A program made the position numbers and the translations under genes. From Candidatus Propionivibrio aalborgensis (GTDB lineage Bacteria > Pseudomonadota > Gammaproteobacteria > Burkholderiales > Rhodocyclaceae): a stretch of DNA of 35,341 nt. Positions within the stretch are counted from its first letter, which is position 1. The number at the start of each line of letters is the position of its first letter. Of this stretch, positions 9,028 to 17,356 are shown piece after piece. The stretch spans positions 1 through 35,341 of the forward strand of contig NZ_FLQY01000168.1 in the NCBI RefSeq assembly GCF_900089945.1, read 5' to 3'. The notes beneath the pieces were generated by a model. It searched no databases. It was not told the origin of the DNA and saw only the letters and a program-made list of their open reading frames with translations.

Positions 9028-9057
9028 GCATTTTGAGCTTCAACATCGCTAAAATGC
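9028..9057 (+). promoter_or_regulatory. Inverted repeat upstream of the restriction gene
   Basis: GCATTTT (9028-9034) and AAAATGC (9051-9057) are a perfect 7-bp inverted repeat, with an inner AGC/GCT pair, ending 25 bases before the ATG at 9083. No T-run follows, so it is more likely an operator or mRNA hairpin than a terminator. The rest of the 203-base gap from DUF2442 shows no clear promoter. Confidence 0.4.
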
Positions 9058-9082
9058 GATTTGCCCAAGACGACTGCCCCTA

Positions 9083-11818
9083 ATGGCATTGCATCCGCAT
9101 TTTCCACAATCGCCCTACGAGATACTGCCGCCCGAACTACGCTGGTTCCCTGCCCCTGAAGAGCGACGCAGCACGGCGTATGAAAAACTGCTGCCGCCGC
9201 TGGTCGCCAAAATTCGCGAAGAAGTCAAGGTCTGGCGGGACGCCGGGTACAAGGGTGCCGCGGTAACGTCGCAAGCCTTGCTGAGGTGGTGGTTCGATAC
9301 CGAGCACCTGATCGAACAGGCAGATGGAGCCCTCGCGCCTTTCCGTTACTACTTCGCCCAGCGCGAAGCCGTGGAAACCGTCATCTGGCTGCACGATGTG
9401 CGCAAGGTGCAGGACAAGTTCGATCTGTTGCGCTTCGACGCCTCCGGCGCCGTTTCCAGCGGCATGTTCGACGAAGACTGGCCGCGCTATGTGTTGAAGA
9501 TGGCTACCGGCGCAGGCAAGACCAAGGTCCTCTCGCTGCTCCTTGCCTGGAGCTATTTTCACAAGCTCTATGAACCGGACTCGCGCCTCGCCCGCAACTT
9601 CCTCGTCATCGCGCCCAACATCATCGTCCTTGACCGCTTGCGCGCCGACTTCGACGGCCTGCGCATCTTCTTCAACGACCCGGTTCTTCCCGACAACGGC
9701 CATCAGGGCAGCAATTGGCGCGACGACTTCCAGATCACCCTGCACATCCAGGACGACGTCCGCGTGGTACGCGACACCGGCAACCTGTTCCTCACCAACA
9801 TCCACCGCGTCTATCTCGGCAACATTCCCGAGCCGTCCCTCGAAGACGACGACCTGCGCGACTATTTCCTCTCCCCTTTCGGCCCCAAGCCCGTCGGCAA
9901 GAGCACCGACAGCAAGACCGACCTCGGCGAGATCGTGCGCGAGATCGAGGAACTCGCGGTCTTCAACGACGAAGCCCACCACATCCATGATCCCAAGATG
10001 GCCTGGTTCAAGAGCATCCAGGACATCCACCACCGCATGCTGCAAAAGGATTGCCGCCTCGCGCTGCAAGTGGACGTCACCGCCACGCCCCGCCACAACA
10101 GCGGCGCCATATTTGTCCAGACCGTTTCCGACTATCCGCTGGTCGAGGCCATCCACCAGAACGTGGTCAAGCATCCCGTGCTGCCCGATGCTCCCAGCCG
10201 CGCCCGCCTGAACGAGGTCAAGAGCGCCATCTTCACCGAGAAATACGCCGACTATCTGCAACTCGGCATCGAGGAATGGAAGAAGAGCTACACCGAACAC
10301 GAAAAGCTCGGCAAGAAGGCCGTACTCTTCGTCATGGTCGATGACACGCGCAACTGCGACGAGGTCGGCGCGCACCTGGAAAAAATCTGCCCGGAACTGC
10401 AAGGCGCCGTACTCGTCATCCATACCAAGAACAACGGCGAAATCTCCGAGGCCGCCTCAGGCAAGAACAAGGAAGACCTTGAAGTATTGCGCCGCGCATC
10501 GAACAGCATCGATCGCTGGGACAGCCCCTACAAAGCCATCGTCTCGGTATTGATGCTCAAGGAAGGTTGGGACGTGAAGAACGTCACCACGATCGTCGGC
10601 CTGCGCGTCTATTCGGCCGAAAGCAAGATCCTGCCTGAACAAACCCTGGGCCGCGGCCTGCGCCGCATGTACTTCGGCAGCGACATCGCCGAAACCGTCT
10701 CGGTCATGGGCACGCCGGCCTTCATCGAGTTCGTCGAGTCTATCCAGCAGACCGATGGCGTCAGCTTCGAGCGCGTGCCGATGGGCGGCGGCGCGGCACG
10801 GCAGGACTCGCTGGTGGTGGAAGTCGAAACCGACAACCCGGACAAGAATGTCGATGTGCTCGACATCGCCCTGCCCCGCCTTACGCGCCGCTTCAATCGC
10901 GATTACAAGGAACTCGACGCCCTCGATCCCGCCACCTTCGGCAACAAGCGCCTGCCGCTCAAGACCTACACTCCGGAAGAAACCCGCGAGATCGTCTTCA
11001 AGACCATGCTCGACGGCGAACAACACCACACCATCCTGCTCGATACCAGCGGGGTCGCCGACTACCGTTCCGTCGTCGGCTTTTTCGCGCGACAGTTGCT
11101 CAAGGAACTACGTCTCGTGGGCAGCTATGACGTTCTGTATGGCAAGGTCAAGAGCTTCCTGCGCGAGAACCTGTTCGATGCCTCGTCGGCCGATGCGCCA
11201 GTCAATCTCGAAGACCCCCAGGTGCTTCGCAACCTGTCCGAGCCGGCCGCCGGCAAGATTCTTTTCGACAGCTTCAAAGCCGGCATCAATGCGCTGACGG
11301 TGCAGGACAAGGGCAGCACCCGGATCGAAGACCGCATCCGGCTGCGCGACACCCGCCCCTTCCGCACCGAGCACCGGCCCTACATCCCGGCGAGGAAATC
11401 CCTGTTCAACAAGATCGTCGGCGAACCCAACGCCAGCGGACTCGAATTCGCCTTCGCCAAGTTCCTCGACGACGCTCCCGACGTCGCCGCCTTCGCCAAG
11501 AACTATCTCGCCGTCGGCTTCAAGATCGAATACGTCAAGGCCAACAGCGATCTGTCGAATTACATCCCCGACTTCATCGTCAAGACCGCCGACGGGTCGG
11601 TCTGGATCGTCGAAACCAAGGGCCGCGCCGAACTCGACTTGCCGCAGAAGATGAAGCGTCTCGGTCAGTGGTGCGCCGATGCCACTTCCGCAAGCCGGGC
11701 CGAAAATGGCCCGGCCTACGGCTTTGTCTATGTCGATCAGGAAGGTTTCGAGAGGCATGCGCCGCGCGATTTTGCCGGCCTCGCCGCCGCCTTCCGCGAG
11801 TTCCAGACTGCCACATGA
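9083..11818 (+). CDS. Type III-like restriction subunit (SF2 helicase plus nuclease)
   Basis: A 911-residue protein of the type III Res / DEAD-DEAH helicase family, expected to translocate on or sense DNA with ATP and cleave it when the partner methylation is absent. Helicase motif I is MATGAGKTK (residues 140-148), motif II is DEAH (296-299), motif III is DVTATP, and the second RecA domain contains VLMLKEGWDVKNVTTIVGLR and LGRGLRR. Near the C-terminus YIPDFIV and IVETKGR form a PD-(D/E)XK nuclease site with Asp830, Glu844 and Lys846. All key residues appear intact, so it is probably active. It opens a three-gene operon: its TGA overlaps the next ATG (ATGA). Here res precedes mod, whereas classical type III systems usually place mod first. 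Confidence 0.88.
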   Translation: MALHPHFPQSPYEILPPELRWFPAPEERRSTAYEKLLPPLVAKIREEVKVWRDAGYKGAAVTSQALLRWWFDTEHLIEQADGALAPFRYYFAQREAVETVIWLHDVRKVQDKFDLLRFDASGAVSSGMFDEDWPRYVLKMATGAGKTKVLSLLLAWSYFHKLYEPDSRLARNFLVIAPNIIVLDRLRADFDGLRIFFNDPVLPDNGHQGSNWRDDFQITLHIQDDVRVVRDTGNLFLTNIHRVYLGNIPEPSLEDDDLRDYFLSPFGPKPVGKSTDSKTDLGEIVREIEELAVFNDEAHHIHDPKMAWFKSIQDIHHRMLQKDCRLALQVDVTATPRHNSGAIFVQTVSDYPLVEAIHQNVVKHPVLPDAPSRARLNEVKSAIFTEKYADYLQLGIEEWKKSYTEHEKLGKKAVLFVMVDDTRNCDEVGAHLEKICPELQGAVLVIHTKNNGEISEAASGKNKEDLEVLRRASNSIDRWDSPYKAIVSVLMLKEGWDVKNVTTIVGLRVYSAESKILPEQTLGRGLRRMYFGSDIAETVSVMGTPAFIEFVESIQQTDGVSFERVPMGGGAARQDSLVVEVETDNPDKNVDVLDIALPRLTRRFNRDYKELDALDPATFGNKRLPLKTYTPEETREIVFKTMLDGEQHHTILLDTSGVADYRSVVGFFARQLLKELRLVGSYDVLYGKVKSFLRENLFDASSADAPVNLEDPQVLRNLSEPAAGKILFDSFKAGINALTVQDKGSTRIEDRIRLRDTRPFRTEHRPYIPARKSLFNKIVGEPNASGLEFAFAKFLDDAPDVAAFAKNYLAVGFKIEYVKANSDLSNYIPDFIVKTADGSVWIVETKGRAELDLPQKMKRLGQWCADATSASRAENGPAYGFVYVDQEGFERHAPRDFAGLAAAFREFQTAT

Positions 11819-13515
11819 AACCCGCCGAACTTCAGCACCTGCTCGATGCGCTCATCGCCGATTGGGAAGGCGAGTGCGTCGAATTCAAGGACGCCAACGA
11901 CAGCTATTCCACGCCTGACATCGGCAAGTATTTCTCCGCCCTCGTCAACGAAGCCAACCTGCACGCACACGAGGCCGGCTGGCTGGTGTTCGGCGTCAAC
12001 AACAAGACGCGAAAAGTTGTCGGCACCGACTACCGTAAAGACCGGGAGCGCCTCCACAGCCTCAAGCACCAGATCGCCCAGAACACGGATCCCCCGGTCA
12101 CCTTCCGTGAAATTTACGAACTGGAAACGGCGCAGGGCCGCGTCATTCTGTTCGAAATTCCCGCCGCGCCGCGCGGCATCCCGATTGCCTGGAACGGCCA
12201 TTACTACGCGCGAGAGGGAGAAAGTCTCGCCTCCCTCGGCCTTGCCAAGCTCGACGAGATTCGCGGCCAGGGTGCGGCCGAAGACTGGTCCGCTGTTGTC
12301 TGCCCCGGCGCAACGATTGACGACCTCGACCCTGAAGCCCTCACCAAGGCTCGCGAGATTTTCGTTGCCAGGCATGGCGACCGCATTTCGGCCGAGACCA
12401 TCCGTGCCTGGGACGATGCGAGCTTTCTCGAGCAGGCCAGACTGACCTTCAAGGGCGGCATCACTCGCTCCACGTTGCTACTGCTCGGCCGGCCGCAATC
12501 CACGCCGTTCTTCAGCCCCTACGTGGCGGAACTTTCCTGGAAGCTGGAGGGGCCGGAACTCGCCTACGAGCATTTCCATCCACCGTTCCTGCTCCAAACC
12601 AGCCGCCTGTTCCAGCGTATCCGCAACCTGCGGCTGTCCTTCCTGCCGCCGGGGCAGCTCATCCCCGTCGACGTCTCGAAATACGACCAACGCATCGTGC
12701 TCGAAGCCCTGCACAACTGCATCGCCCATCAGGACTACCGGCAATGCGAGCGGGTGCTGGTCATCGAGCGCGTCGGCGAACTGGAGTTCCGGAACGCCGG
12801 TAACTTTTTCGACGGCACGCCCGAAGACTACGTCCTCGGCAACCGTAGTCCCAGCCGCTACCGCAATCGCTTCCTCGCCGAGGCGATGGCGCAGTTGCGC
12901 ATGATCGACACCATGGGCTTCGGTATCCGCGAAGTCATGTTCCGCGGCCAGGCACGGCGCTACCTGCCGTTGCCGGACTATGACCTTTCCGACCCCGGCC
13001 ATGTCGTCATGCGACTGGCCGGTCGCTTCATTGACGAGAACTACAGCCGCGCCCTGCTGACCCACGGCGACTTTTCCCTGGGTGACATCCTCGCGCTGGA
13101 CAAGGTGCAGAAAGGCTTCGTTCCCGACGAGGCCGCGCTGAAGACCCTGCGCAAACGCGGCCTGGTCGAAGGCCGCAAGCCGGCCGTGCATGTATCCGCC
13201 AGCGTGGCCGAGGCCACGGGGAACAAGGCCGACTACATTCGGACGCGACGGCAAGACGACACGCATTATCGTCATCTGATCCTTGATTACCTTAAGCAGT
13301 TTCGCGAAGCCAGCAAGGACGAACTGCGTAAGATGCTCGCCAACAAGTGGCCGGAAGTCTTCACGGAAAAGCAGAAGGAAAACAAGCTGCATAACCTGCT
13401 CACGGCGCTCAAGCGCGGAAACCACATTGAGCGCACCGGGGGGAAAAGCAATGCCCGCTGGCGCCTTGGCTTTGTTAAATCCGACTCAAGAATGAAATCT
13501 AGCAAAGGAAACTGA
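11815..13515 (+). CDS. AlbA_2 (Schlafen-type) / HATPase-like protein, COG2865-like
   Basis: A 566-residue protein. The N-terminal 130 residues fit the Schlafen AlbA_2 domain: GECVEFKDAND near residue 19, LVNEANLHAHEAGWLVFGVN, and GHYYAREGES. The middle resembles the divergent ATPase seen in COG2865 'RecG-like' proteins: EALHNCIAHQDY (about 297-308), then ELEFRNAGNFF and IDTMGFGIREV. The last 80 residues look like a winged helix (LILDYLKQFREASKDELRKM). Such proteins are called transcriptional regulators or helicase-related; AlbA_2 domains in Schlafens are linked to tRNA binding and cleavage. Its role here is unknown: regulator, ATPase accessory factor or effector. The start at 11815 is fixed by the ATGA overlap with res; the longer frame from 11668 only runs inside res. 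Confidence 0.82.
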   Translation: MKPAELQHLLDALIADWEGECVEFKDANDSYSTPDIGKYFSALVNEANLHAHEAGWLVFGVNNKTRKVVGTDYRKDRERLHSLKHQIAQNTDPPVTFREIYELETAQGRVILFEIPAAPRGIPIAWNGHYYAREGESLASLGLAKLDEIRGQGAAEDWSAVVCPGATIDDLDPEALTKAREIFVARHGDRISAETIRAWDDASFLEQARLTFKGGITRSTLLLLGRPQSTPFFSPYVAELSWKLEGPELAYEHFHPPFLLQTSRLFQRIRNLRLSFLPPGQLIPVDVSKYDQRIVLEALHNCIAHQDYRQCERVLVIERVGELEFRNAGNFFDGTPEDYVLGNRSPSRYRNRFLAEAMAQLRMIDTMGFGIREVMFRGQARRYLPLPDYDLSDPGHVVMRLAGRFIDENYSRALLTHGDFSLGDILALDKVQKGFVPDEAALKTLRKRGLVEGRKPAVHVSASVAEATGNKADYIRTRRQDDTHYRHLILDYLKQFREASKDELRKMLANKWPEVFTEKQKENKLHNLLTALKRGNHIERTGGKSNARWRLGFVKSDSRMKSSKGN

Positions 13516-13518
13516 GCA

Positions 13519-13590
13519 ATGGCAAACAACATCACATTGTTTATGAACATATTTTTCTTTGATAACCCATTAGCTCGCAGATTCGCTTGA
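13519..13590 (+). CDS. Possible 23-residue leader peptide before mod
   Basis: ATG at 13519 preceded by AAAGGAAA opens a 23-codon frame (MANNITLFMNIFFFDNPLAR, then RFA) that ends 11 bases before the methyltransferase ATG. It sits in an AT-rich gap between two GC-rich genes. It may couple or attenuate mod translation, or be chance; there is no other support. Confidence 0.25.
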   Translation: MANNITLFMNIFFFDNPLARRFA

Positions 13591-13601
13591 ACAAACGAAC
13601 C

Positions 13602-15911
13602 ATGGCCCGCCCCGAAGCCTACGACCTGACGGATGCAGAGAAGCGCGACCTGATCGCCCTGATCCAGGCTGGCAAGCCGCTGCCGGAGAAATACCGCTTC
13701 CTGCTGTTCGAGGACAAGCGCGAGGTCGAACTGGTTTGGAACGGCAAGAGCCGCGACGTGTGCACCACCGTGCTGCCCTTCCAGACCCTGGAACATATCG
13801 ACGAACCGCGCAAGGAGGCCCCCGAAATTCAGGCCGAACTGTTCGACCCGCGCGGCCGGCAGATCAAGGGCTGGACCAACAAGCTGATCTGGGGCGACAA
13901 CAAGCTCATCCTGTCGTCATTGAAAAGCGGCGCGCTGCGGCGGCAGATCGAGGACGCCGGCGGCCTCAAGCTGATCTACATCGACCCGCCCTTCGACGTC
14001 GGGGCGGACTTTTCGATGGACATCGAAATCGGTGGCGAGACCTTCCACAAGGAAGCCAACCTGCTGGAACAGATCGCCTACCGCGACACCTGGGGGCGGG
14101 GGGCAGATTCCTTCATCAGCATGATCTACGAGCGGTTGATTTTGATGCGGGATTTGCTGGCGGAGGATGGGAGCATTTATGTGCATTGCGATCAAAGAGT
14201 CAGTGGGCTTATTCGTGCGGCACTCGATGAAGTATTCGGAACAAATTATTTCGTCAACGAACTCATCTGGCGCAGAACTGGCACACATGGCACCAGCCGT
14301 GCCTTTGGCGTAATTCACGACACAATCTTCCTATACGCAAAGACCGACCGCTATCAGTTTGACGCGCCAACGACTGAATTGCCTGACGAATATCTGGAAA
14401 GCCATTACACACAGAGAGACAACGATGGTCGCCGCTATCAGTTGGTTTCCGCGCATGGCGCCGGATCAGGACCAGAACGACAATTTGGAGATCGCGTTCT
14501 TGCCCCGCCGCAGGGACGACACTGGGCTTATTCCCAAGAGCGGATAGACGAAATGCTGAACCAAGGAGCAATTGTCTTCACGTCGACCGGAATGCCCCGT
14601 GTCAAGCGGTATGCGGATACGTCACGAATTCCCGTGTCCGCGCTCTGGACGGACTTATCGGTCATCAATTCACAGGCTGAGGAACGGGTCGGCTACCCCA
14701 CCCAAAAACCCCAAGCCTTGCTCGAGCGCATCATCAAGGCATCCTCCAACGAAGGTGACCTCGTCGCCGACTTCTTCTGCGGCTCGGGCACCACGGCCGC
14801 CGTGGCGGAAAAGCTCGGTCGCAAGTGGATCGCCACCGATCTGGGCAAGTTCGGCATCCACACCACGCGCAAGCGCCTGATCGGCGTGCAGCGCGCGCAG
14901 CAGGCCGATGGCAAGCCCTTCCGTGCCTTCGAGGTGCTGAACCTCGGGCGCTACGAGCGGCAGGCTTACCTCAACGTCTCGGGCCGGCTTACGCGCGAGC
15001 AGAAGGAAGACGCCCTGGCGCAGAAGGAAAAGGAATTCCGCGAACTGATCCTGCGCGCCTACAAGGCGCAGCCGCTGGAGGACGCGAGTTTCTTTCACGG
15101 TCGCAACGGCGGGCGCCTCGTGGTGGTCGGCCCGATCAACCTGCCGGTCGGGCGCCTGTTCGTCGAGGAAGTCATCACCGAATGCAGGAAGCGCGGCGCC
15201 TCGCGGGTAGACATGCTGGCCTTCGAGTTCGAGATGGGCCTGTTCCCCGCCGTGCTCGACGAGGCCAAGAACAAGGGCATCGACCTGACGCCGAAGTACA
15301 TCCCGGCGGAAGTCTTCGACAAGCGCGCGGTCGATCGCGGCCAGGTGGTGTTCCACGATATCAGCTTCATCGAGGCCACGCCGCGCTACGCAAGGAAGGA
15401 CAAATACACGCTCGCCATCGAACTCACCGATTTCTCGGTGTATTACAACCAGGGCGCGATGGACGCGGCGATTGCCAACCTCAAGGAAGGCAAGTCGCAA
15501 GTGGTCTGCGAGGCCGGCCAGCTCTACAAACTCGCCAAGGACAAGCAGGGCGTGGTCAGCCGCGAGCTATTGACCGGCGCATGGACCGACTGGGTGGATT
15601 ACTGGGCGGTCGATTTCGATTACCAAAGCCGCAAGGAGATCATCCGTGTCGCCCGCGACATGGGTGTCGAAGGCAATTTGCCCGGTATTGCACCCGGCCA
15701 GGCCAGCCTGCCCGAGTTCGAGGAGCGCTGGACCGGCGGCTATATCTTCGAGAACGAGTGGCAAAGCTTCCGCACCCGGCAGGAGCGCAAACTTGAACTG
15801 ACCACCGCACCGCACACTTACACCCAACCCGGCCGCTACACGGTGGCGGTCAAGGTGATCGACATTTTCGGCAACGACACCATGACACTGGTCCCGGTCA
15901 ATGTGGGCTAA
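13602..15911 (+). CDS. Type III-like adenine-specific DNA methyltransferase (Mod)
   Basis: A 769-residue beta-class amino-methyltransferase that should methylate adenine in the recognition site and supply specificity to the restriction subunit. Motif IV, DPPF, is at residues 128-131, preceded by LIWGDNKLIL; motif I, DFFCGSGTT, is at 390-398. Motif IV before motif I is the beta-class order. The stretch between them (about 175-365) is the target-recognition region; its DNA is poorer in GC than both flanks. The C-terminal 45 residues (HTYTQPGRYTVAVKVIDIFG) look like a PKD-type beta-sandwich, an unusual ending for a cytosolic methyltransferase. ATG 13602 was preferred; a TTG at 13587 would add five residues. 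It ends 79 bases before the folC start. Confidence 0.9.
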   Translation: MARPEAYDLTDAEKRDLIALIQAGKPLPEKYRFLLFEDKREVELVWNGKSRDVCTTVLPFQTLEHIDEPRKEAPEIQAELFDPRGRQIKGWTNKLIWGDNKLILSSLKSGALRRQIEDAGGLKLIYIDPPFDVGADFSMDIEIGGETFHKEANLLEQIAYRDTWGRGADSFISMIYERLILMRDLLAEDGSIYVHCDQRVSGLIRAALDEVFGTNYFVNELIWRRTGTHGTSRAFGVIHDTIFLYAKTDRYQFDAPTTELPDEYLESHYTQRDNDGRRYQLVSAHGAGSGPERQFGDRVLAPPQGRHWAYSQERIDEMLNQGAIVFTSTGMPRVKRYADTSRIPVSALWTDLSVINSQAEERVGYPTQKPQALLERIIKASSNEGDLVADFFCGSGTTAAVAEKLGRKWIATDLGKFGIHTTRKRLIGVQRAQQADGKPFRAFEVLNLGRYERQAYLNVSGRLTREQKEDALAQKEKEFRELILRAYKAQPLEDASFFHGRNGGRLVVVGPINLPVGRLFVEEVITECRKRGASRVDMLAFEFEMGLFPAVLDEAKNKGIDLTPKYIPAEVFDKRAVDRGQVVFHDISFIEATPRYARKDKYTLAIELTDFSVYYNQGAMDAAIANLKEGKSQVVCEAGQLYKLAKDKQGVVSRELLTGAWTDWVDYWAVDFDYQSRKEIIRVARDMGVEGNLPGIAPGQASLPEFEERWTGGYIFENEWQSFRTRQERKLELTTAPHTYTQPGRYTVAVKVIDIFGNDTMTLVPVNVG

Positions 15912-15990
15912 TTGCGGACGTATACAAGGGCGCAGCAGCTTCGAGACTACCATTCCTGAAAAATCTGCTTCTTTTGACGAACGAACCTTC
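15912..15990 (+). other. mod-folC gap (right edge of accessory block)
   Basis: 79 bases between mod and the chosen folC start. No terminator, promoter or direct repeat matching the left edge after accD was found by eye, so the exact junction of the inserted block is not marked by an obvious target-site duplication. Confidence 0.4.
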
Positions 15991-17298
15991 GTGAAATCAC
16001 TCCCCGACTGGCTATTACACCTCGAAAACCTGCACCCCAAAGGCCAGGCCGGGATCGAGCTCGGACTGGACCGTGTCAGCCGTGTCAAGGCGGCGTTACA
16101 GCAAAGGCAAGACTGCCCGCTAATCATCGTTGGCGGCACCAACGGCAAGGGTTCAACCTGCGCCTATCTGGAAGCCATCTATTCTTTCGCCGGTTTCCGT
16201 GTCGGCTGCTATACCTCGCCGCATTTGTTGGACTACAACGAACGGATACGCGTCGACCGCGTGCCGGTCGATGACGAATTGCTTTGCCAGGCCTTCGCCA
16301 GGGTCGAGGCGGCCCGACAATCTGCCGGACGCGTTGCGCTGACCTATTTCGAGTTCGGCACGCTTGCCGCCTGGGAGGTATTTGCTGCGGCTCAGGTCGA
16401 GGTCGTTATCCTCGAAGTCGGTCTGGGTGGCCGGCTCGATGCGGTCAATGTCTACGATGCCGATTGCGCGGTGGTGACGGGTATTGCTCTTGACCACACC
16501 GAGTGGCTGGGCTTGACGCGCGAATCGATCGGTTTCGAGAAGGCCGGAATCTATCGCGCTGGCAAACCGGCCATTTGCGCCGACCCCGAGCCGCCACAAT
16601 CGCTGCTGGATCACGCGACCGCGATTGGCGCCGACCTCCGCTTGCTTGGGCGCGATTTCGGCTATTTCGGCGACAAGACGCAATGGACGTTCTGGGCGCG
16701 CGACACGCAACGTCAGGGGGAAAGTGCGTTACTCCGGCGTGGCGGACTGGCCAATCCGGCTTTACGCGGCGCCTGCCAGTTGCGCAATGCTTCGGCGGCG
16801 CTCGCTGTCATTGACGTGCTCAAGCAGCAACTGCCGGCGTCGATGCAGGCCGTCCGGCGCGGGCTGATCGAGCTTGAGTTGCCGGGTCGATTCCAGGTCG
16901 TTCCAGGACGGCCAACGATCATGCTCGACGTGGCGCACAACCCGCAGGCGGTCGCTGGCCTGGCCGACAACCTCGGCAACATGGGGTTTTTCGAGAAAAC
17001 GATCGCTGTCGTCGGCATGCTCGGCGACAAGGACATTGCCGGTGCGCTGGCGGCGCTGGCCGGCAAGATCGATTTGTGGTTGCTGGCCGGACTGGACGTG
17101 CCGCGTGGTGCGCCCGCCAAAGTACTGGCTGCAGTCGTGGAAGAAGGCAAGCTGGGCGGTGATGTCGAGAGCTTCGCTTCTCCGACGGAGGCTTTCTCAT
17201 GTGCTGCCAAGCGGGCGGGAGAAAATGATAGAATCCTCGTCTTTGGATCGTTCTACACGGTGGCGGACGTTATGCGCGCGTTGAAACAGCCCGCCTGA
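15991..17298 (+). CDS. folC: Dihydrofolate synthase / folylpolyglutamate synthase FolC
   Basis: Joins glutamate to dihydropteroate to give dihydrofolate and extends the polyglutamate tail, using ATP. The 435-residue length is right for the family. The P-loop VGGTNGKGST is at residues 47-56; YTSPHLLDYNERIRV, GLGGRLDAVNV and ALDHTEWLG are typical Mur-ligase-family FolC blocks, and MLDVAHNPQA begins the C-terminal domain. GTG 15991 was chosen because LPDWLLHLENLHPKGQAGIE starts directly after it, as in homologues; the open frame reaches back to 15901, inside mod, in another frame. The ribosome-binding site is weak. With accD upstream displaced, folC may need its own promoter, none of which is clear. 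Confidence 0.95.
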   Translation: MKSLPDWLLHLENLHPKGQAGIELGLDRVSRVKAALQQRQDCPLIIVGGTNGKGSTCAYLEAIYSFAGFRVGCYTSPHLLDYNERIRVDRVPVDDELLCQAFARVEAARQSAGRVALTYFEFGTLAAWEVFAAAQVEVVILEVGLGGRLDAVNVYDADCAVVTGIALDHTEWLGLTRESIGFEKAGIYRAGKPAICADPEPPQSLLDHATAIGADLRLLGRDFGYFGDKTQWTFWARDTQRQGESALLRRGGLANPALRGACQLRNASAALAVIDVLKQQLPASMQAVRRGLIELELPGRFQVVPGRPTIMLDVAHNPQAVAGLADNLGNMGFFEKTIAVVGMLGDKDIAGALAALAGKIDLWLLAGLDVPRGAPAKVLAAVVEEGKLGGDVESFASPTEAFSCAAKRAGENDRILVFGSFYTVADVMRALKQPA

Positions 17299-17356
17299 AT
17301 CAACCGACACTGCTGGTTCTCATCAAACACACTGCTACGCGAATTCCTAGATACCG

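Noticed and set aside
9137-10423. 428-codon open frame on the minus strand inside the restriction gene
   Set aside because: It runs opposite a gene with clear helicase motifs. Its Val/Ala/Asp-rich composition is the usual antisense shadow of GC-rich codon bias, and no domain or ribosome-binding site is seen.
12478-13425. 315-codon minus-strand open frame opposite the AlbA_2 gene
   Set aside because: Shadow of a GC-rich coding gene; no recognisable motif and no independent start signal.
14670-15500. 276-codon minus-strand open frame opposite the methyltransferase
   Set aside because: Antisense shadow; the opposite strand carries the conserved FCGSG motif and family pattern.
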